Assembly: GCF_008271465.1 (NCBI RefSeq)
Contig: NZ_VMDU01000006.1
Coordinates: 107,068 to 171,067 of the forward strand
From: Tabrizicola flagellatus
GTDB taxonomy: Bacteria; Pseudomonadota; Alphaproteobacteria; Rhodobacterales; Rhodobacteraceae
Reading direction: 5' to 3'
Length of the DNA stretch: 64,000 bases
Part shown: in pieces, positions 43,063 through 52,100 of the stretch
Layout of the letters: every line of letters starts with the position of its first letter
Numbering within the stretch: the first letter of the stretch is position 1
Program-made: the position numbers and the translations under genes
The notes under the pieces: generated by a model
Told to the model about the DNA's origin: nothing
The model's database searches: none
Seen by the model: only the letters and a program-made list of their open reading frames with translations

Positions 43063-43572
43063 ATGCCCGACCCCCACGACTGCCCCGGCTGCGCCGCGCC
43101 CGACCTGGCCTTCGCCGCGCATGACCATGCCCATTGCGCCCATGACGCGCTCAACCGGGCCGAGGCGCTGACCGCCGCCACCGGCGCCCGGCTGACCCCG
43201 GTGCGCCGCCGCGTGCTGGAAATCCTGCTCGAGGAGCACAAGGCCCTTGGCGCCTACGACGTGCTGTCGCGCCTGGCGCAGGAAGGCTTCGGCAACCAGC
43301 CCCCAGTCGCCTATCGCGCGCTGGAATTCCTGGTGGATCAGGGGCTTGCCCATCGCATCCAGCGGCTGAACGCCTTCACCGCCTGCACCCACATGGGCGA
43401 GGATCACGCCCCGGCCTTCCTGATCTGCCGCGGCTGCCATTCTGTCGCCGAAGCCGCCGCCACCGCCGCCCGAGCGGCGGTCGAGACCGAGGCCGCCCGG
43501 GCCGGCTTCCAGGTCGAACGCACCACGATCGAGGCGCTCGGCCTCTGCCCTGCCTGCCGGGTGCCGGCATGA
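43063..43572 (+). CDS. zur: Zinc uptake regulator, Fur family
   Basis: A 169-residue Fur-type repressor. The winged helix lies around residues 40-95 (RLTPVRRRVLEILLEEHKALGAYDVLSRLAQEG region), metal-binding residues include the amino-terminal CPGC and His-rich HDHAHCAHD, then ICRGCHS and LCPAC near the end. Zn-loaded Zur represses zinc uptake genes. It is the first gene of zur-znuC-znuB and overlaps znuC by four bases. The AT-rich Zur-like site just upstream suggests autoregulation. Confidence 0.9.
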   Translation: MPDPHDCPGCAAPDLAFAAHDHAHCAHDALNRAEALTAATGARLTPVRRRVLEILLEEHKALGAYDVLSRLAQEGFGNQPPVAYRALEFLVDQGLAHRIQRLNAFTACTHMGEDHAPAFLICRGCHSVAEAAATAARAAVETEAARAGFQVERTTIEALGLCPACRVPA

Positions 43573-44357
43573 GCCTTTTGTCCGCCGAACATGTCTGCGT
43601 CCGCTTCGGAGCCGAAGAGGTGCTGCATGACATCTCGCTCACCGTCGCACCGGGCGAGATCGTGACGATCCTCGGCCCGAACGGCTCGGGCAAGTCCACG
43701 CTTCTGCGCGCGCTTCTGGGGATCGTGCCGGTTGCCGAAGGCCGCATCCTGCGCGAGGCCGGACTGCGCATCGGCTATGTGCCCCAGCGGCTGACCATCG
43801 ACCGGACCCTGCCGATCACCGTGCGCCGCTTCCTGTCGCTGCCGGTCCGGGTGTCGGACGCGGCCGCCGCCGAGGCGCTGGCCCGTGTTGGCATGGCGGG
43901 GCAGGAGGGTGAGCAGATGGCTACCCTCTCCGGCGGGCAGCAGCAGCGCGTGCTTCTGGCCCGCGCGCTGCTGGGCAAGCCGCAGATCCTGATGCTGGAC
44001 GAGCCGACCTCGGGCCTGGACCAGCCGGGCGAGGCGGCCTTCTACCGCCTGATCGAGGAAGTCCGGCGCGACACCGGCGCGGCGGTCCTGATGGTCAGCC
44101 ACGACCTGCACGTCGTGATGGCCGCAAGCGATCGGGTGATCTGCCTGAACGGCCACATCTGCTGCGAGGGCACGCCCCGGGTGGTCTCCAGCGCGCCGGA
44201 ATACCGGGCGCTGTTCGGTCTGGGCACGCAAGGTGCGCTGGCGCTTTACCGCCACGAACACGACCACGATCACGACGCCGCACACCCGCACCACCACCGG
44301 CACGACCACCAGCATTTGCACGACCACGCAAGGGACCACGCGCACGACCATGCTTGA
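43569..44357 (+). CDS. znuC: Zinc ABC transporter ATP-binding protein with His-rich tail
   Basis: A 262-residue ATPase with Walker A GPNGSGKS (about residues 36-43), IGYVPQRLTID, signature LSGGQQQRVLLARAL near 116 and Walker B ILMLDEPTSGLD. The last about 35 residues form an unusual His/Asp tail (HEHDHDHD, HPHHHRHDHQHLHDHARDHAHDHA, quoted in parts) that may buffer zinc at the cytoplasmic face. Overlaps zur by four bases and znuB by eight. Confidence 0.92.
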   Translation: MSLLSAEHVCVRFGAEEVLHDISLTVAPGEIVTILGPNGSGKSTLLRALLGIVPVAEGRILREAGLRIGYVPQRLTIDRTLPITVRRFLSLPVRVSDAAAAEALARVGMAGQEGEQMATLSGGQQQRVLLARALLGKPQILMLDEPTSGLDQPGEAAFYRLIEEVRRDTGAAVLMVSHDLHVVMAASDRVICLNGHICCEGTPRVVSSAPEYRALFGLGTQGALALYRHEHDHDHDAAHPHHHRHDHQHLHDHARDHAHDHA

Positions 44358-45132
44358 CGATTTCCTGATCCGCGCGGGCCTGGCGGCGGTGGGCCTGTCG
44401 CTGGCGACCGGCCCGCTCGGGTCCTTCGTCGTCTGGCGGCGCATGGCCTATTTCGGCGACGCCACGGCCCATGCCGCCATCCTTGGCGTGGCGCTGGCGC
44501 TGGCCACCGACCTGCCGATCGGCCTTGGCACCCTGACCGTGGCTCTGGCCATGGCCGTCACCGTCGCGGGCCTGTCGGCGCGCGGCTGGGCGATGGACAC
44601 GACGCTGGGGGTCCTCGCCCATTCCGCGCTGGCCTTCGGCCTCGTTGCGGTCAGTTTCTTCCCCACCGTCCGCACGGACCTCTCAAGCTATCTCTTCGGC
44701 GACATCCTCGCCGTGTCGCGTACCGACCTGGCCCTGGTCTGGCTGGGGGCGCTGGCCGTCCTTGCGCTTCTCGCCTGGCGCTGGCAGGCGCTTCTGACCG
44801 CGACGCTGTCCGAGGACCTGGCCCATGCCGCCGGCCTGCGACCCGACCGCGAGCGGCTGATCCTCGTCCTTGCGCTGGCCCTGGTCGTGGCCGTCGCGCT
44901 GAAGATCGTCGGAGCCCTTCTGATCGCGGCCATGCTGATCATCCCCGCCGCCACCGCCCGCAGCTTCGCCCGCACGCCCGAGGCCATGGCGGGTCTTGCC
45001 ATCCTGATCGGGGCGCTTTCCGGGCTTGGCGGGCTCGGGCTCTCGCTCTGGCAGGACACACCCACCGGCCCCTCGATCATCGTCGTCGCCGCAGGACTGT
45101 TCGCGCTGGCCTCGGCGCGGCGACAGGCATGA
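44350..45132 (+). CDS. znuB: Zinc ABC transporter permease
   Basis: A 260-residue ABC-3 family permease with about seven to eight membrane segments. Conserved parts are VVWRRMAYFGDATAHAAILGVAL (quoted in part: RRMAYFGDATAHAAI) near residues 30-45 and LLIAAMLIIPAATAR near 200. ATG at 44350 overlaps the znuC stop. It completes the zinc importer with ZnuA and ZnuC. A 94-base gap follows. Confidence 0.92.
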   Translation: MLDDFLIRAGLAAVGLSLATGPLGSFVVWRRMAYFGDATAHAAILGVALALATDLPIGLGTLTVALAMAVTVAGLSARGWAMDTTLGVLAHSALAFGLVAVSFFPTVRTDLSSYLFGDILAVSRTDLALVWLGALAVLALLAWRWQALLTATLSEDLAHAAGLRPDRERLILVLALALVVAVALKIVGALLIAAMLIIPAATARSFARTPEAMAGLAILIGALSGLGGLGLSLWQDTPTGPSIIVVAAGLFALASARRQA

Positions 45133-45226
45133 ATTTTTCGTTCCTGCCCGAAGCTTGCCAAAATTTGCCGCTAGGACGGCATTGTGCACAGACCCGCAAC
45201 GCCGGGACCAAGGGAAGGACTGACCC

Positions 45227-46234
45227 GTGATACGCCTTGTCGGCTCGTTGATCCTGTTCGCCATCATGGCAGGCGGCTACCTGTATTTCGACTTCCGCAT
45301 GTCGGCAAAATGGGCCGGCCGCGAGGATGCCGAGGGCCTGACCTTCCAGGAATATGTCTCGGGCCTTACCGGCCGGGTCGCCGGGCTGACCGGCGCAGCC
45401 AATGCCGCGGGGATGCCGTCGAAACTGGCCGACATGCTGCCCAAGCCGCCCGAAGGCTGGACCGTGCGCGCCGCCGTGCCCGACGACGTGAAGCCCTTCC
45501 TGCCGAAATCGACCAAGGGCGCCGACCGCAAGGCGATCAGCAGCCTGGAAAAGATGGTCGAGACCAGTTCCGGCACGGGGACCGAGACCGTCACGCTCGC
45601 CTATGAGAAGGGCGACCGCACCGTGCTGATCAAGGCGGTGCGCTATCCGAACATCATCTTCACCAGCTTTGCCGCCATGCAGCAGCGGATGGAGTTGCAG
45701 ATGATGACGGCCGAATTCCGCGGCACGGAATTCATGACCGTGCGCGGCCTCGACGTGACCGAGGATCTCTTGCCCGAAGGGTTTCGCGGCCGCCTCTTCT
45801 TTGCCGACGTCGGCGCGCAGATCCACCTGCGGGTGCTCGCACCGAAGCGGATGAAGGACGCCGAGCTGGTGCCCTTCTTCCAGACCCTGCATGTCGAGGC
45901 GATGAACGCCAGCGTGATCGACAAGGTCGAAGGCCTCGGCAAGGTGCCGGTGATCGTGCTGGCCTCCGCCATGGAACAGGCCGAGCGCGAGGCCTATCTG
46001 GCCGACCGTGAAGCCCGCGCCGCCGCCGAAGCCGAACGCGAGGCCGCTGACCGCGCCGCGTCCGAACAGGCCGAAGGCGCGCAGGCAGGGTCGGGTGGCG
46101 GCGGCGGGTTCCTTGGCGGGCTCTTCGGCGGCAGCGAGGCGGAGGACAAACCCGCGCCCAGGGAGGCCGGCAAGGGCAGTTCCTGCACGACCGGGAAGGA
46201 CGGCGTCAAGCGCTGCACGGTCGGAGGCGACTGA
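45227..46234 (+). CDS. Hypothetical membrane-anchored protein
   Basis: A 335-residue protein with an amino-terminal membrane anchor (IRLVGSLILFAIMAGGYLYF, residues 2-21) and a long extracytoplasmic or cytoplasmic domain I cannot assign. The region 240-275 is Ala/Glu/Arg-rich and likely helical (EREAYLADREARAAAEAERE), then a Gly-rich stretch (GSGGGGGFLGGLFGG) and a short Cys-containing end (SSCTTGKDGVKRCTVG) follow. GTG at 45227 is the start. The order of anchor, domain, coiled coil and Gly tail suggests an envelope protein. No function is recognised. Confidence 0.75.
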   Translation: MIRLVGSLILFAIMAGGYLYFDFRMSAKWAGREDAEGLTFQEYVSGLTGRVAGLTGAANAAGMPSKLADMLPKPPEGWTVRAAVPDDVKPFLPKSTKGADRKAISSLEKMVETSSGTGTETVTLAYEKGDRTVLIKAVRYPNIIFTSFAAMQQRMELQMMTAEFRGTEFMTVRGLDVTEDLLPEGFRGRLFFADVGAQIHLRVLAPKRMKDAELVPFFQTLHVEAMNASVIDKVEGLGKVPVIVLASAMEQAEREAYLADREARAAAEAEREAADRAASEQAEGAQAGSGGGGGFLGGLFGGSEAEDKPAPREAGKGSSCTTGKDGVKRCTVGGD

Positions 46235-46243
46235 AGCCCCGGC

Positions 46244-47218
46244 CTAGAAGGTCAGGCCGGAAAAGCGCGACGGCACCTGCGGCACGCCGGGCAGCACGCA
46301 AAGCATCTCGTAAAGGAAATTCGCCGCGATCAGCGCGGTGTTGCCCGTGGGGTCATAGGGCGGCGAGACCTCGACCAGGTCGCAGCCGACCAGGTTCAGC
46401 CCGGCGCAGCCGCGGATGATCTCCAGCCCCTGCCAGGTGGTCAGCCCGCCCGGCTCCACCGTGCCGGTGCCGGGGGCGAAGGCCGAATCGAGGCTGTCGA
46501 TGTCGTAGGACAGATAGACCGGGGCATCGCCGATCCGGTCGCGGACGATGCGCATCAGCGGGGTCAGCGACTTGTGCCAGCACTCCTCGGCCTGCACGAC
46601 CGTCCAGCCCTGCCGGCGGCCCCAGTCGAAATCGTCCGCCGCATAGCCCGTGGCGCGCAGGCCGATCTGGAACACCTTGTCGTTGATCAGGCAGCCATCC
46701 TCCCAGGCGCGGCGGAAGGGGCAGCCGTGGGCCACCGTTTCGCCGAACATGGTGTCGTTGATGTCGGCATGCGCATCGACATGGATCAGCGCGACCGGCC
46801 CGTGCCGTTCCTTGATCGCGCGCAGGATCGGCCAGGTCAGCGTGTGGTCGCCGCCAAGGGTCAGGGGAATCACGCCCTCGGCCAGCACCTCGCGGTAATG
46901 CGCGGTGATGATGTCCACCGACTTCTTCAGGTCGAAGGTGTTGATCGCCACATCGCCCAGGTCGGCGACCTGGAGGTGCTCGAAGGGCGCCGCGCCGGTC
47001 GCCATGTTGTAGGGCCGGATCATCCGGCTTTCGTCGCGGATCTGCCGGGGGCCAAGCCGGGTGCCGGGGCGATTGCTGGTGCCGTGATCCATCGGGATGC
47101 CGATGAAGGCCGCATCCAGCCCCTTCGCGCTGCTTGCCGCCGGAAGGCGCATCATCGTCGCCGGTCCGCCGAAACGCGGCATCTCGTTGCCGCCGAGGGG
47201 TTGGTTGTAACGGGTCAT
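46244..47218 (-). CDS. speB: Agmatinase / ureohydrolase family
   Basis: A 324-residue ureohydrolase with the binuclear manganese motifs GGDHTLTW (about residues 138-145), HVDAHADIND (about 162-171) and SYDIDSLDSAFAPGTGT (about 243-259). Agmatinase yields putrescine and urea; related guanidinobutyrase or guanidinopropionase activity cannot be excluded from sequence. ATG at 47218 gives the family length. A hairpin element at 47281-47350 separates it from the upstream caspase-like gene. Confidence 0.88.
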   Translation of the reverse strand: MTRYNQPLGGNEMPRFGGPATMMRLPAASSAKGLDAAFIGIPMDHGTSNRPGTRLGPRQIRDESRMIRPYNMATGAAPFEHLQVADLGDVAINTFDLKKSVDIITAHYREVLAEGVIPLTLGGDHTLTWPILRAIKERHGPVALIHVDAHADINDTMFGETVAHGCPFRRAWEDGCLINDKVFQIGLRATGYAADDFDWGRRQGWTVVQAEECWHKSLTPLMRIVRDRIGDAPVYLSYDIDSLDSAFAPGTGTVEPGGLTTWQGLEIIRGCAGLNLVGCDLVEVSPPYDPTGNTALIAANFLYEMLCVLPGVPQVPSRFSGLTF

Positions 47219-47280
47219 CTGTGGGCCTTCCTTCCGATCCGCGCCAACCTTGCGCAGAACGCCCGGAACGGCAAGGGACC

Positions 47281-47350
47281 CCTCCTCGTGCGCTTTCGGC
47301 TTCTCGTCGGTAGCGCCCGGCGAGGAGAAGCCGAAGGTGCACGACGAGCC
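47281..47350. repeat. Inverted repeat with CTCxTCG frame
   Basis: Left arm CTCCTCGTGCGCTTTCGGCT... and right arm, whose reverse complement reads GGCTCGTCGTGCACCTTCGG..., form a hairpin of about 30-bp arms. It sits between the ends of the caspase-like gene and the start region of speB and is probably a terminator. Same frame as the elements at 51312 and 55197. Confidence 0.65.
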
Positions 47351-47355
47351 ACCCC

Positions 47356-48649
47356 TCAGCGCGCCAGCACCCGGTCCAGCACCGCGCCGATTTCGGCCCC
47401 TTCCCGGATCCGTGGCACGCTGGGCGTCAGCCCTTTCGCCACCTCCTTCCGGGCCACGTCCTCGGCCGCAGCCCGGAAGGCCTTGCGCGGGTCCGCCTCG
47501 ACACGCAGCGCACGGTCGAAGAGGGACTGGCCGAACTCTGTCCACTCCGCCCCGTCGCGGCAGCCGAACGAGGTCCGGTCGCCCCGCGCGGCGGTGATCA
47601 CGAGGCGGTCGGGCGCGGCCAGATCGTCCAGGAACGAGCCCGAGAAACAGGCCGACAGCACGATGACGGCCGGGCCGATCCCGGCCTCGCGCAGCATCCG
47701 GGCGAAATCGGCCGCTGTCAGGTCGGTGGTGCCCGCCTCGGGGAAATCCAGCGCGAAACGGTCCTTCTGCCCGTGCGAGGTGAGAAACAGGAAGGCCAGA
47801 TCCTCCGGCCCCTGCCGCCGACCGATCTCGACCAGCGCCCGGGCAAGGTTCGCCCGGTTCGCCATCGGATAGCGCAGCGGAGCGGTTCGGCTGTTGGCCA
47901 GCCGCAGGGTGCGACCGCCTGCGTCATAGGCCGCGTCAAGGATGGCGGCGACGCCCTCGACCTCGGACAGGAAAACCGACTGGTCCGCCGTGCCGCCCAG
48001 CGTCAGGGCAAAGACCTCCGGCTCTTCTGCCTGCCCCGGCCCCAGAGCCGCGACCTGCGCCCCGAAAAGTTGCTCCTGTGCGGCATAAAGCGCCTCGATA
48101 TCCACCGGCGCCACTTGCGCAGCAGGATCCTTGCGAACGTAAAGCAGATCGGCGCGGAACCAGCCCTGGGCCAGTTGCTGCGTTGCCAGAAACACCGCCG
48201 CCATGACCAGCCCGGCACGCCGCCATTCGGCCCGCGGCCCGCGCAGAAGCCAGACGACCAGCGCAAGCTGCGCCGTCTGCGACAGCCCCTGCAACAGTCC
48301 CAGACCTCGACCCGATGCGAGGATCTGCGGCAGTTCCCGGACCGCTGTCCACATCGAAATGTCGATCAGCGCAATCAGAAGGAACAGCGCAGTCACTGCC
48401 CGCGCCAGCAGCTCCATCCGCCCGACCAGCGCGAGGCCCAGGACCAGCCCGGCCACCACCACCGCCGCCTGCGCCACCGCGGACTGCAGCCCCCCCGGGC
48501 GACAGACTGCCCCCCGGCCCGAAATAGGCCGCCTGCCCGGCATAATCGGCCAGCCAGGACAGCAGGATCGCCGCCAGCGCCACCAACGCGGCGAGCGACG
48601 GGGGCGTGGCGGGCGGCATTTCTGAAAGCGCGGTCTCGCGGACGGACAT
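47356..48649 (-). CDS. Caspase-like (peptidase C13 family) membrane protein, apparently frameshifted
   Basis: Joined over one base, this would be a 430-residue protein. The amino part from ATG 48649 (MSVRETALSEMPPATPPSL) and about five membrane segments lead to a carboxyl caspase-like domain with LFLTSHGQKDRF (catalytic His) and VIVLSACFSGSFLDD (catalytic Cys), the C13/caspase-fold dyad. The reading frame shifts at a run of seven G (seven C on the plus strand, 48490-48496); six would restore one frame through SPGGLQSAVAQAAVVV. The total 1294 bases is one over a multiple of three. It may be a sequencing error, a phase-variable tract or a pseudogene. Confidence 0.75.
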
Positions 48650-48806
48650 GCTCGATTCCCTTTTCGCCCCTTCAACCGCAGAATCGGGGCAAGACTTCGG
48701 CGCGACATGTCCCCATGTCGTTTTCTGACGCCAAAGGTCGGGTGGACTTGCCCGGTTTCCCCCGGCTCTGGCACATAGGGGCAAACCTAATGCGGGAGTC
48801 CCTTCC

Positions 48807-51305
48807 ATGAAAACCCACGTCAAGGCCCTTGTCGTCGGCGGCGGCGCAGTCGGCACCGGGATCGCCTATCACCTTGCGAAAGCCGGTTGGGACACGATGC
48901 TGGTCGAAAGGGACGAGCTCACGGCGGGATCCACCTGGCATGCGGCCGGGCTCCTGCCGCTGTTCAACATGTCCTACGCGACGACCCACATCCACAAGTA
49001 TTCGGTCGATTTCTACAAGGGGCTCGAGGCCGAGACGGGCCTGAACCCCGGCTTCTACGTCGTCGGCAACCTGCGCATGGCACAGACCCAGGCGCGGATG
49101 GACGAATACATGCTCTATTCCTCGGTCGCCGAGACCGCCGGGGTCTATCACGAGTTCCTGACCCCGAAGGAAATCAAGGATCGCTGGCCGCTGGTCAGGA
49201 CCGAGGACCTGATCGGCGCGCTCTACCACCCGCAGGACGGCTACATCAACCCGGCCGACGTGACGCAGGCCATGGCCAAGGGGGCGCGGCAACTGGGGGC
49301 GACGATCGAGCGGAAGATCCAGGTGGACGGCTACCGCTGGACCGGCAGCGAATGGATCGTCTCCTGCACGCGGCTCGAGGACAAGGGGGGCATGCTGATC
49401 CCCACCGACGACCGCTTCGACATCACCGCCGAACATGTCGTCACCGCCACCGGCAACCACGCCCAGCGCACCGCGCGGCTCCTCGGCATCAAGACCCCCG
49501 CGATCCCGGTCGAACACCAGTATATCGTGACCGAGCCCGACCCCGCCCTCGTCGAATGGCGCAAGACCAACCCGCAGCATCCGGTCCTGCGCGATGCCGA
49601 CGCCAAGTGGTACGTCCGCGAGGAACGCGGCGGCTGGATCCTCGGCCCCTACGAAAAGGGCGCCCCGGCCCGGTTCCAGTATGGCGTCCCCGACAGCTTC
49701 CGCGCCGATCTCTTCCCGCTCGACCTCGAACGGATCGAGCAGGAATACATGTCCTTCATCCACCGGATCCCGTCCTCGGAAACCGTGGGCCTGAAGGACG
49801 ATTACAACGGCCCGATCTGCTATACCCCCGACGGCAACCCGCTGGTCGGCCCCGCGCCCGGCCTGCGCAACATGTGGCTGGCCGAGGGCTTCTCCTTCGG
49901 AATCACCGCCGCGGGCGGCACCGGCTACTACCTCGCGCAACTGATGACGGAAGGAGAGGCCGAGATCGACATGGCCTCGCTCGACCCCAAGCGCTTCGGT
50001 GGCTGGATGACGACGGAATATGCCTCCCGGAAGAACGAGGAGTGCTACGACCACGTCTTCATCCTGCACCACCCGGACGAGGAACGCGAAGCCTGCCGTC
50101 CGCTCCGCACCGCCCCCGCCTATGACCGGCAGAAGGAAATGGGCGCGCAGTTCGGCCAGGTGAACGGCTGGGAACGCCCGAACTACTATGGCCCCAAGGA
50201 CGCCCCCGCCGACTTCGACCACAACGGCCGGTCGTTCCGCCGTGGCACCTGGTGGCCCTATGCGAAGGCCGAGGCCGAGGCCGTCCGCAACACCGTCGGC
50301 ATCATCGACGCCTCGGCCTTCACCAAGCACCTGGTGCGCGGCCCGGGCGCCACGGCCTTCCTCGACCATTTCACCTGCAACAAGCTGCCGAACGTGGGCC
50401 GGATCAACCTGACCTACGCGCTGACCGATCACGGCACCACGCGGACCGAATACACCATCGTCCGGCTGAAACACGACGAATACTACCTGATCTCCGCCGG
50501 CGCCTGGACGGCCTATGACGCGGATTTCCTGCTGAAATCGGCCGAGGACTGGATGGCGCAGGGCGGCGGGCACATCGACATCCATGACGTGACCACGCAA
50601 TGGGGCGTCTATGCGCTGGCCGGCCCCAATTCCCGCGCGCTCTTGAAGGAGATCGTCAAGGACGCCGACCCCGAAACGGTGCTGGGCAACAAGCGCTTCC
50701 CCTGGCTTTCCTACCGCGACATCGAACTGGGCATGTGCCCCGTCCGCGCCGTCCGCGTCGCCTATACCGGGGAACTCGGCTGGGAGCTTCACTACCCGAT
50801 CGAATTCGGCCGCTACCTCTGGGACCTTATCTGGTCGGTCGGCGAAAAGCACGGGCTCAAGGGCGTCGGCGCCCGGGCGCAGAACTGGCTGCGGCAGGAG
50901 AAATCCTACCGCGCTTTCGGGTCCGAGCTTGGCCGCGACGCGACGCCGCTGGAAGGCGGGCTCGACCGGTTCGTGGACCTGTCCAAGGACTTCCGCGGCA
51001 AGGAGAAGATGCTGGAGACCGGCATCCGTTTCAAATGCGTGACGCTGCTGATCGACGGGCCGGACGACACCGATCCCTGGGGCAAGGAGGCGATCTTCCA
51101 TGACGGGGTGAAGGTCGGCCGACTGACCTCGGGCGGGTATTCGGTCGCCTTCGGCAAGCAGATCGGCATGGGCTATGTGCACCCGGACCTCGCCACCCCC
51201 GGCCAGAAGTTGAAGGTGAAGATCCAGCTGAGGGAATGGGATGCGGTCGTGACCGAGGACAGCCCCTTCGATCCCTCGAACGCGCGCATCCGAATCGACG
51301 GGTAA
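48807..51305 (+). CDS. FAD-dependent dimethylglycine/sarcosine dehydrogenase-like protein with GcvT domain
   Basis: An 832-residue enzyme. The amino-terminal FAD-binding DAO domain begins ALVVGGGAVGTGIAYHLAKAG (quoted in part: VVGGGAVGTGIAYHL) and has AGSTWHAAGLLP, where FAD is covalently attached to His in relatives. The carboxyl half is an aminomethyltransferase/GcvT-type folate-binding domain (ALAGPNSRALL, YTGELGWELHYP, GARAQNWLRQEKSYRAFG parts). Such enzymes demethylate dimethylglycine, sarcosine or related N-methyl compounds and pass one-carbon units to folate. A single large gene, with no obvious operon partner. Confidence 0.9.
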   Translation: MKTHVKALVVGGGAVGTGIAYHLAKAGWDTMLVERDELTAGSTWHAAGLLPLFNMSYATTHIHKYSVDFYKGLEAETGLNPGFYVVGNLRMAQTQARMDEYMLYSSVAETAGVYHEFLTPKEIKDRWPLVRTEDLIGALYHPQDGYINPADVTQAMAKGARQLGATIERKIQVDGYRWTGSEWIVSCTRLEDKGGMLIPTDDRFDITAEHVVTATGNHAQRTARLLGIKTPAIPVEHQYIVTEPDPALVEWRKTNPQHPVLRDADAKWYVREERGGWILGPYEKGAPARFQYGVPDSFRADLFPLDLERIEQEYMSFIHRIPSSETVGLKDDYNGPICYTPDGNPLVGPAPGLRNMWLAEGFSFGITAAGGTGYYLAQLMTEGEAEIDMASLDPKRFGGWMTTEYASRKNEECYDHVFILHHPDEEREACRPLRTAPAYDRQKEMGAQFGQVNGWERPNYYGPKDAPADFDHNGRSFRRGTWWPYAKAEAEAVRNTVGIIDASAFTKHLVRGPGATAFLDHFTCNKLPNVGRINLTYALTDHGTTRTEYTIVRLKHDEYYLISAGAWTAYDADFLLKSAEDWMAQGGGHIDIHDVTTQWGVYALAGPNSRALLKEIVKDADPETVLGNKRFPWLSYRDIELGMCPVRAVRVAYTGELGWELHYPIEFGRYLWDLIWSVGEKHGLKGVGARAQNWLRQEKSYRAFGSELGRDATPLEGGLDRFVDLSKDFRGKEKMLETGIRFKCVTLLIDGPDDTDPWGKEAIFHDGVKVGRLTSGGYSVAFGKQIGMGYVHPDLATPGQKLKVKIQLREWDAVVTEDSPFDPSNARIRIDG

Positions 51306-51311
51306 GCGACG

Positions 51312-51380
51312 CCTCCTCGAGCACTTCGTGCACTCGTCGGGCGCCCCCCCGCGAGGAGTGCACGAAGTGCTCGACGAGCC
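51312..51380. repeat. Inverted repeat with nested palindromic core
   Basis: Left arm CTCCTCGAGCACTTCGTGC... and right arm (reverse complement GCTCGTCGAGCACTTCGTGC...) pair over about 30 bases, and each arm is itself a short hairpin (GTGCACGAAGTGC). It follows the dehydrogenase gene and may terminate it. Confidence 0.7.
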
Positions 51381-51419
51381 TGCCCTTGAAGCGCCGCCCG
51401 CGGTCCCCATCTTGACCGC

Positions 51420-51737
51420 ATGGCCGCAAAGCACAGACGGGAACGCCGGTTCCAACGACAGTTCGACGCGCTGGAGCGGTTGATTCCGCCCCTGCGCGGA
51501 CCGATGTCCACGCTGCGCCGCGACAGCTGGTTTCCGATCCGATTCCCACTTGCCCTGCTGCTGATTTCCGGGGGACTGCTGTCCTTCCTGCCTTTCCTCG
51601 GGATCTGGATGCTGCCCCTCGGCCTTCTCCTCCTGGCCGTTGACCTGCCCGTCCTGCGCGGCCCGATCTCGGTCCTTTTGATCCGGGCACGGCACAAGGC
51701 ACGCCGCCTGGCGCGGCGCTGGCGCGCGCGACCCTGA
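51420..51737 (+). CDS. Small membrane protein, PGPGW-like (first of two)
   Basis: A 105-residue protein: basic amino end (RRERRFQRQFDALERL), then a hairpin of two hydrophobic segments with WFPIRFPLALLLISGGLLSFLPFLGIWMLPLGLLLLAVD (quoted in part: LLSFLPFLGIWMLPLG), then a very basic tail (RARHKARRLARRWRARP). The central hydrophobic layout resembles the PGPGW transmembrane family, though the exact motif is only partly kept. It has a close tandem paralogue 57 bases downstream. Function unknown. Confidence 0.65.
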   Translation: MAAKHRRERRFQRQFDALERLIPPLRGPMSTLRRDSWFPIRFPLALLLISGGLLSFLPFLGIWMLPLGLLLLAVDLPVLRGPISVLLIRARHKARRLARRWRARP

Positions 51738-51794
51738 TCCGGCGTCGCACCCCTGTCACCTTCCTGTCGCATGATCCTGCGAATTGGGGGTCCG

Positions 51795-52100
51795 ATGTCA
51801 CGCCGCGAGCGCCGGTTCAATCGGCAGTTTCACGCACTTGAACGCCTGGTGCCGCAGTTGCGTGCGCCCCTTTCGCGACTGCGCCGGGACAGCTGGTTTC
51901 CGATCCGCTTTCCGCTCGCCATCCTTCTGACCATCGGCGGCCTCTTCTGGTTCCTGCCGATCCTCGGCCTGTGGATGCTGCCCGCCGGGCTGCTGCTCCT
52001 GGCCATCGACCTGCCGCGCCTGCGCGAGCCGATCTCGGCCGCGATCATCCGCAGCCGCTGGTCACTGCAACGCTGGTTCAGGCGACGGCGGCGACGCTAG
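51795..52100 (+). CDS. Small membrane protein, PGPGW-like (second of two)
   Basis: A 101-residue paralogue of the preceding gene: RRERRFNRQFHALERL, DSWFPIRFPLAILL, LPILGLWMLPAGLLLLAIDLP and an Arg-rich end (WFRRRRRR). ATG at 51795 has GGGGG five bases upstream; an ATG at 51771 would add eight codons unlike the paralogue. The stop shares the CTAG with the convergent ArsR gene. A duplicated pair of basic membrane hairpins may associate with DNA, lipids or each other; this is only a guess. Confidence 0.65.
   Translation: MSRRERRFNRQFHALERLVPQLRAPLSRLRRDSWFPIRFPLAILLTIGGLFWFLPILGLWMLPAGLLLLAIDLPRLREPISAAIIRSRWSLQRWFRRRRRR

Noticed and set aside
48672..51695. 1007-codon minus-strand ORF opposite the dehydrogenase gene
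   Set aside because: It is the antisense shadow of the plus-strand FAD enzyme and has no domain signatures.
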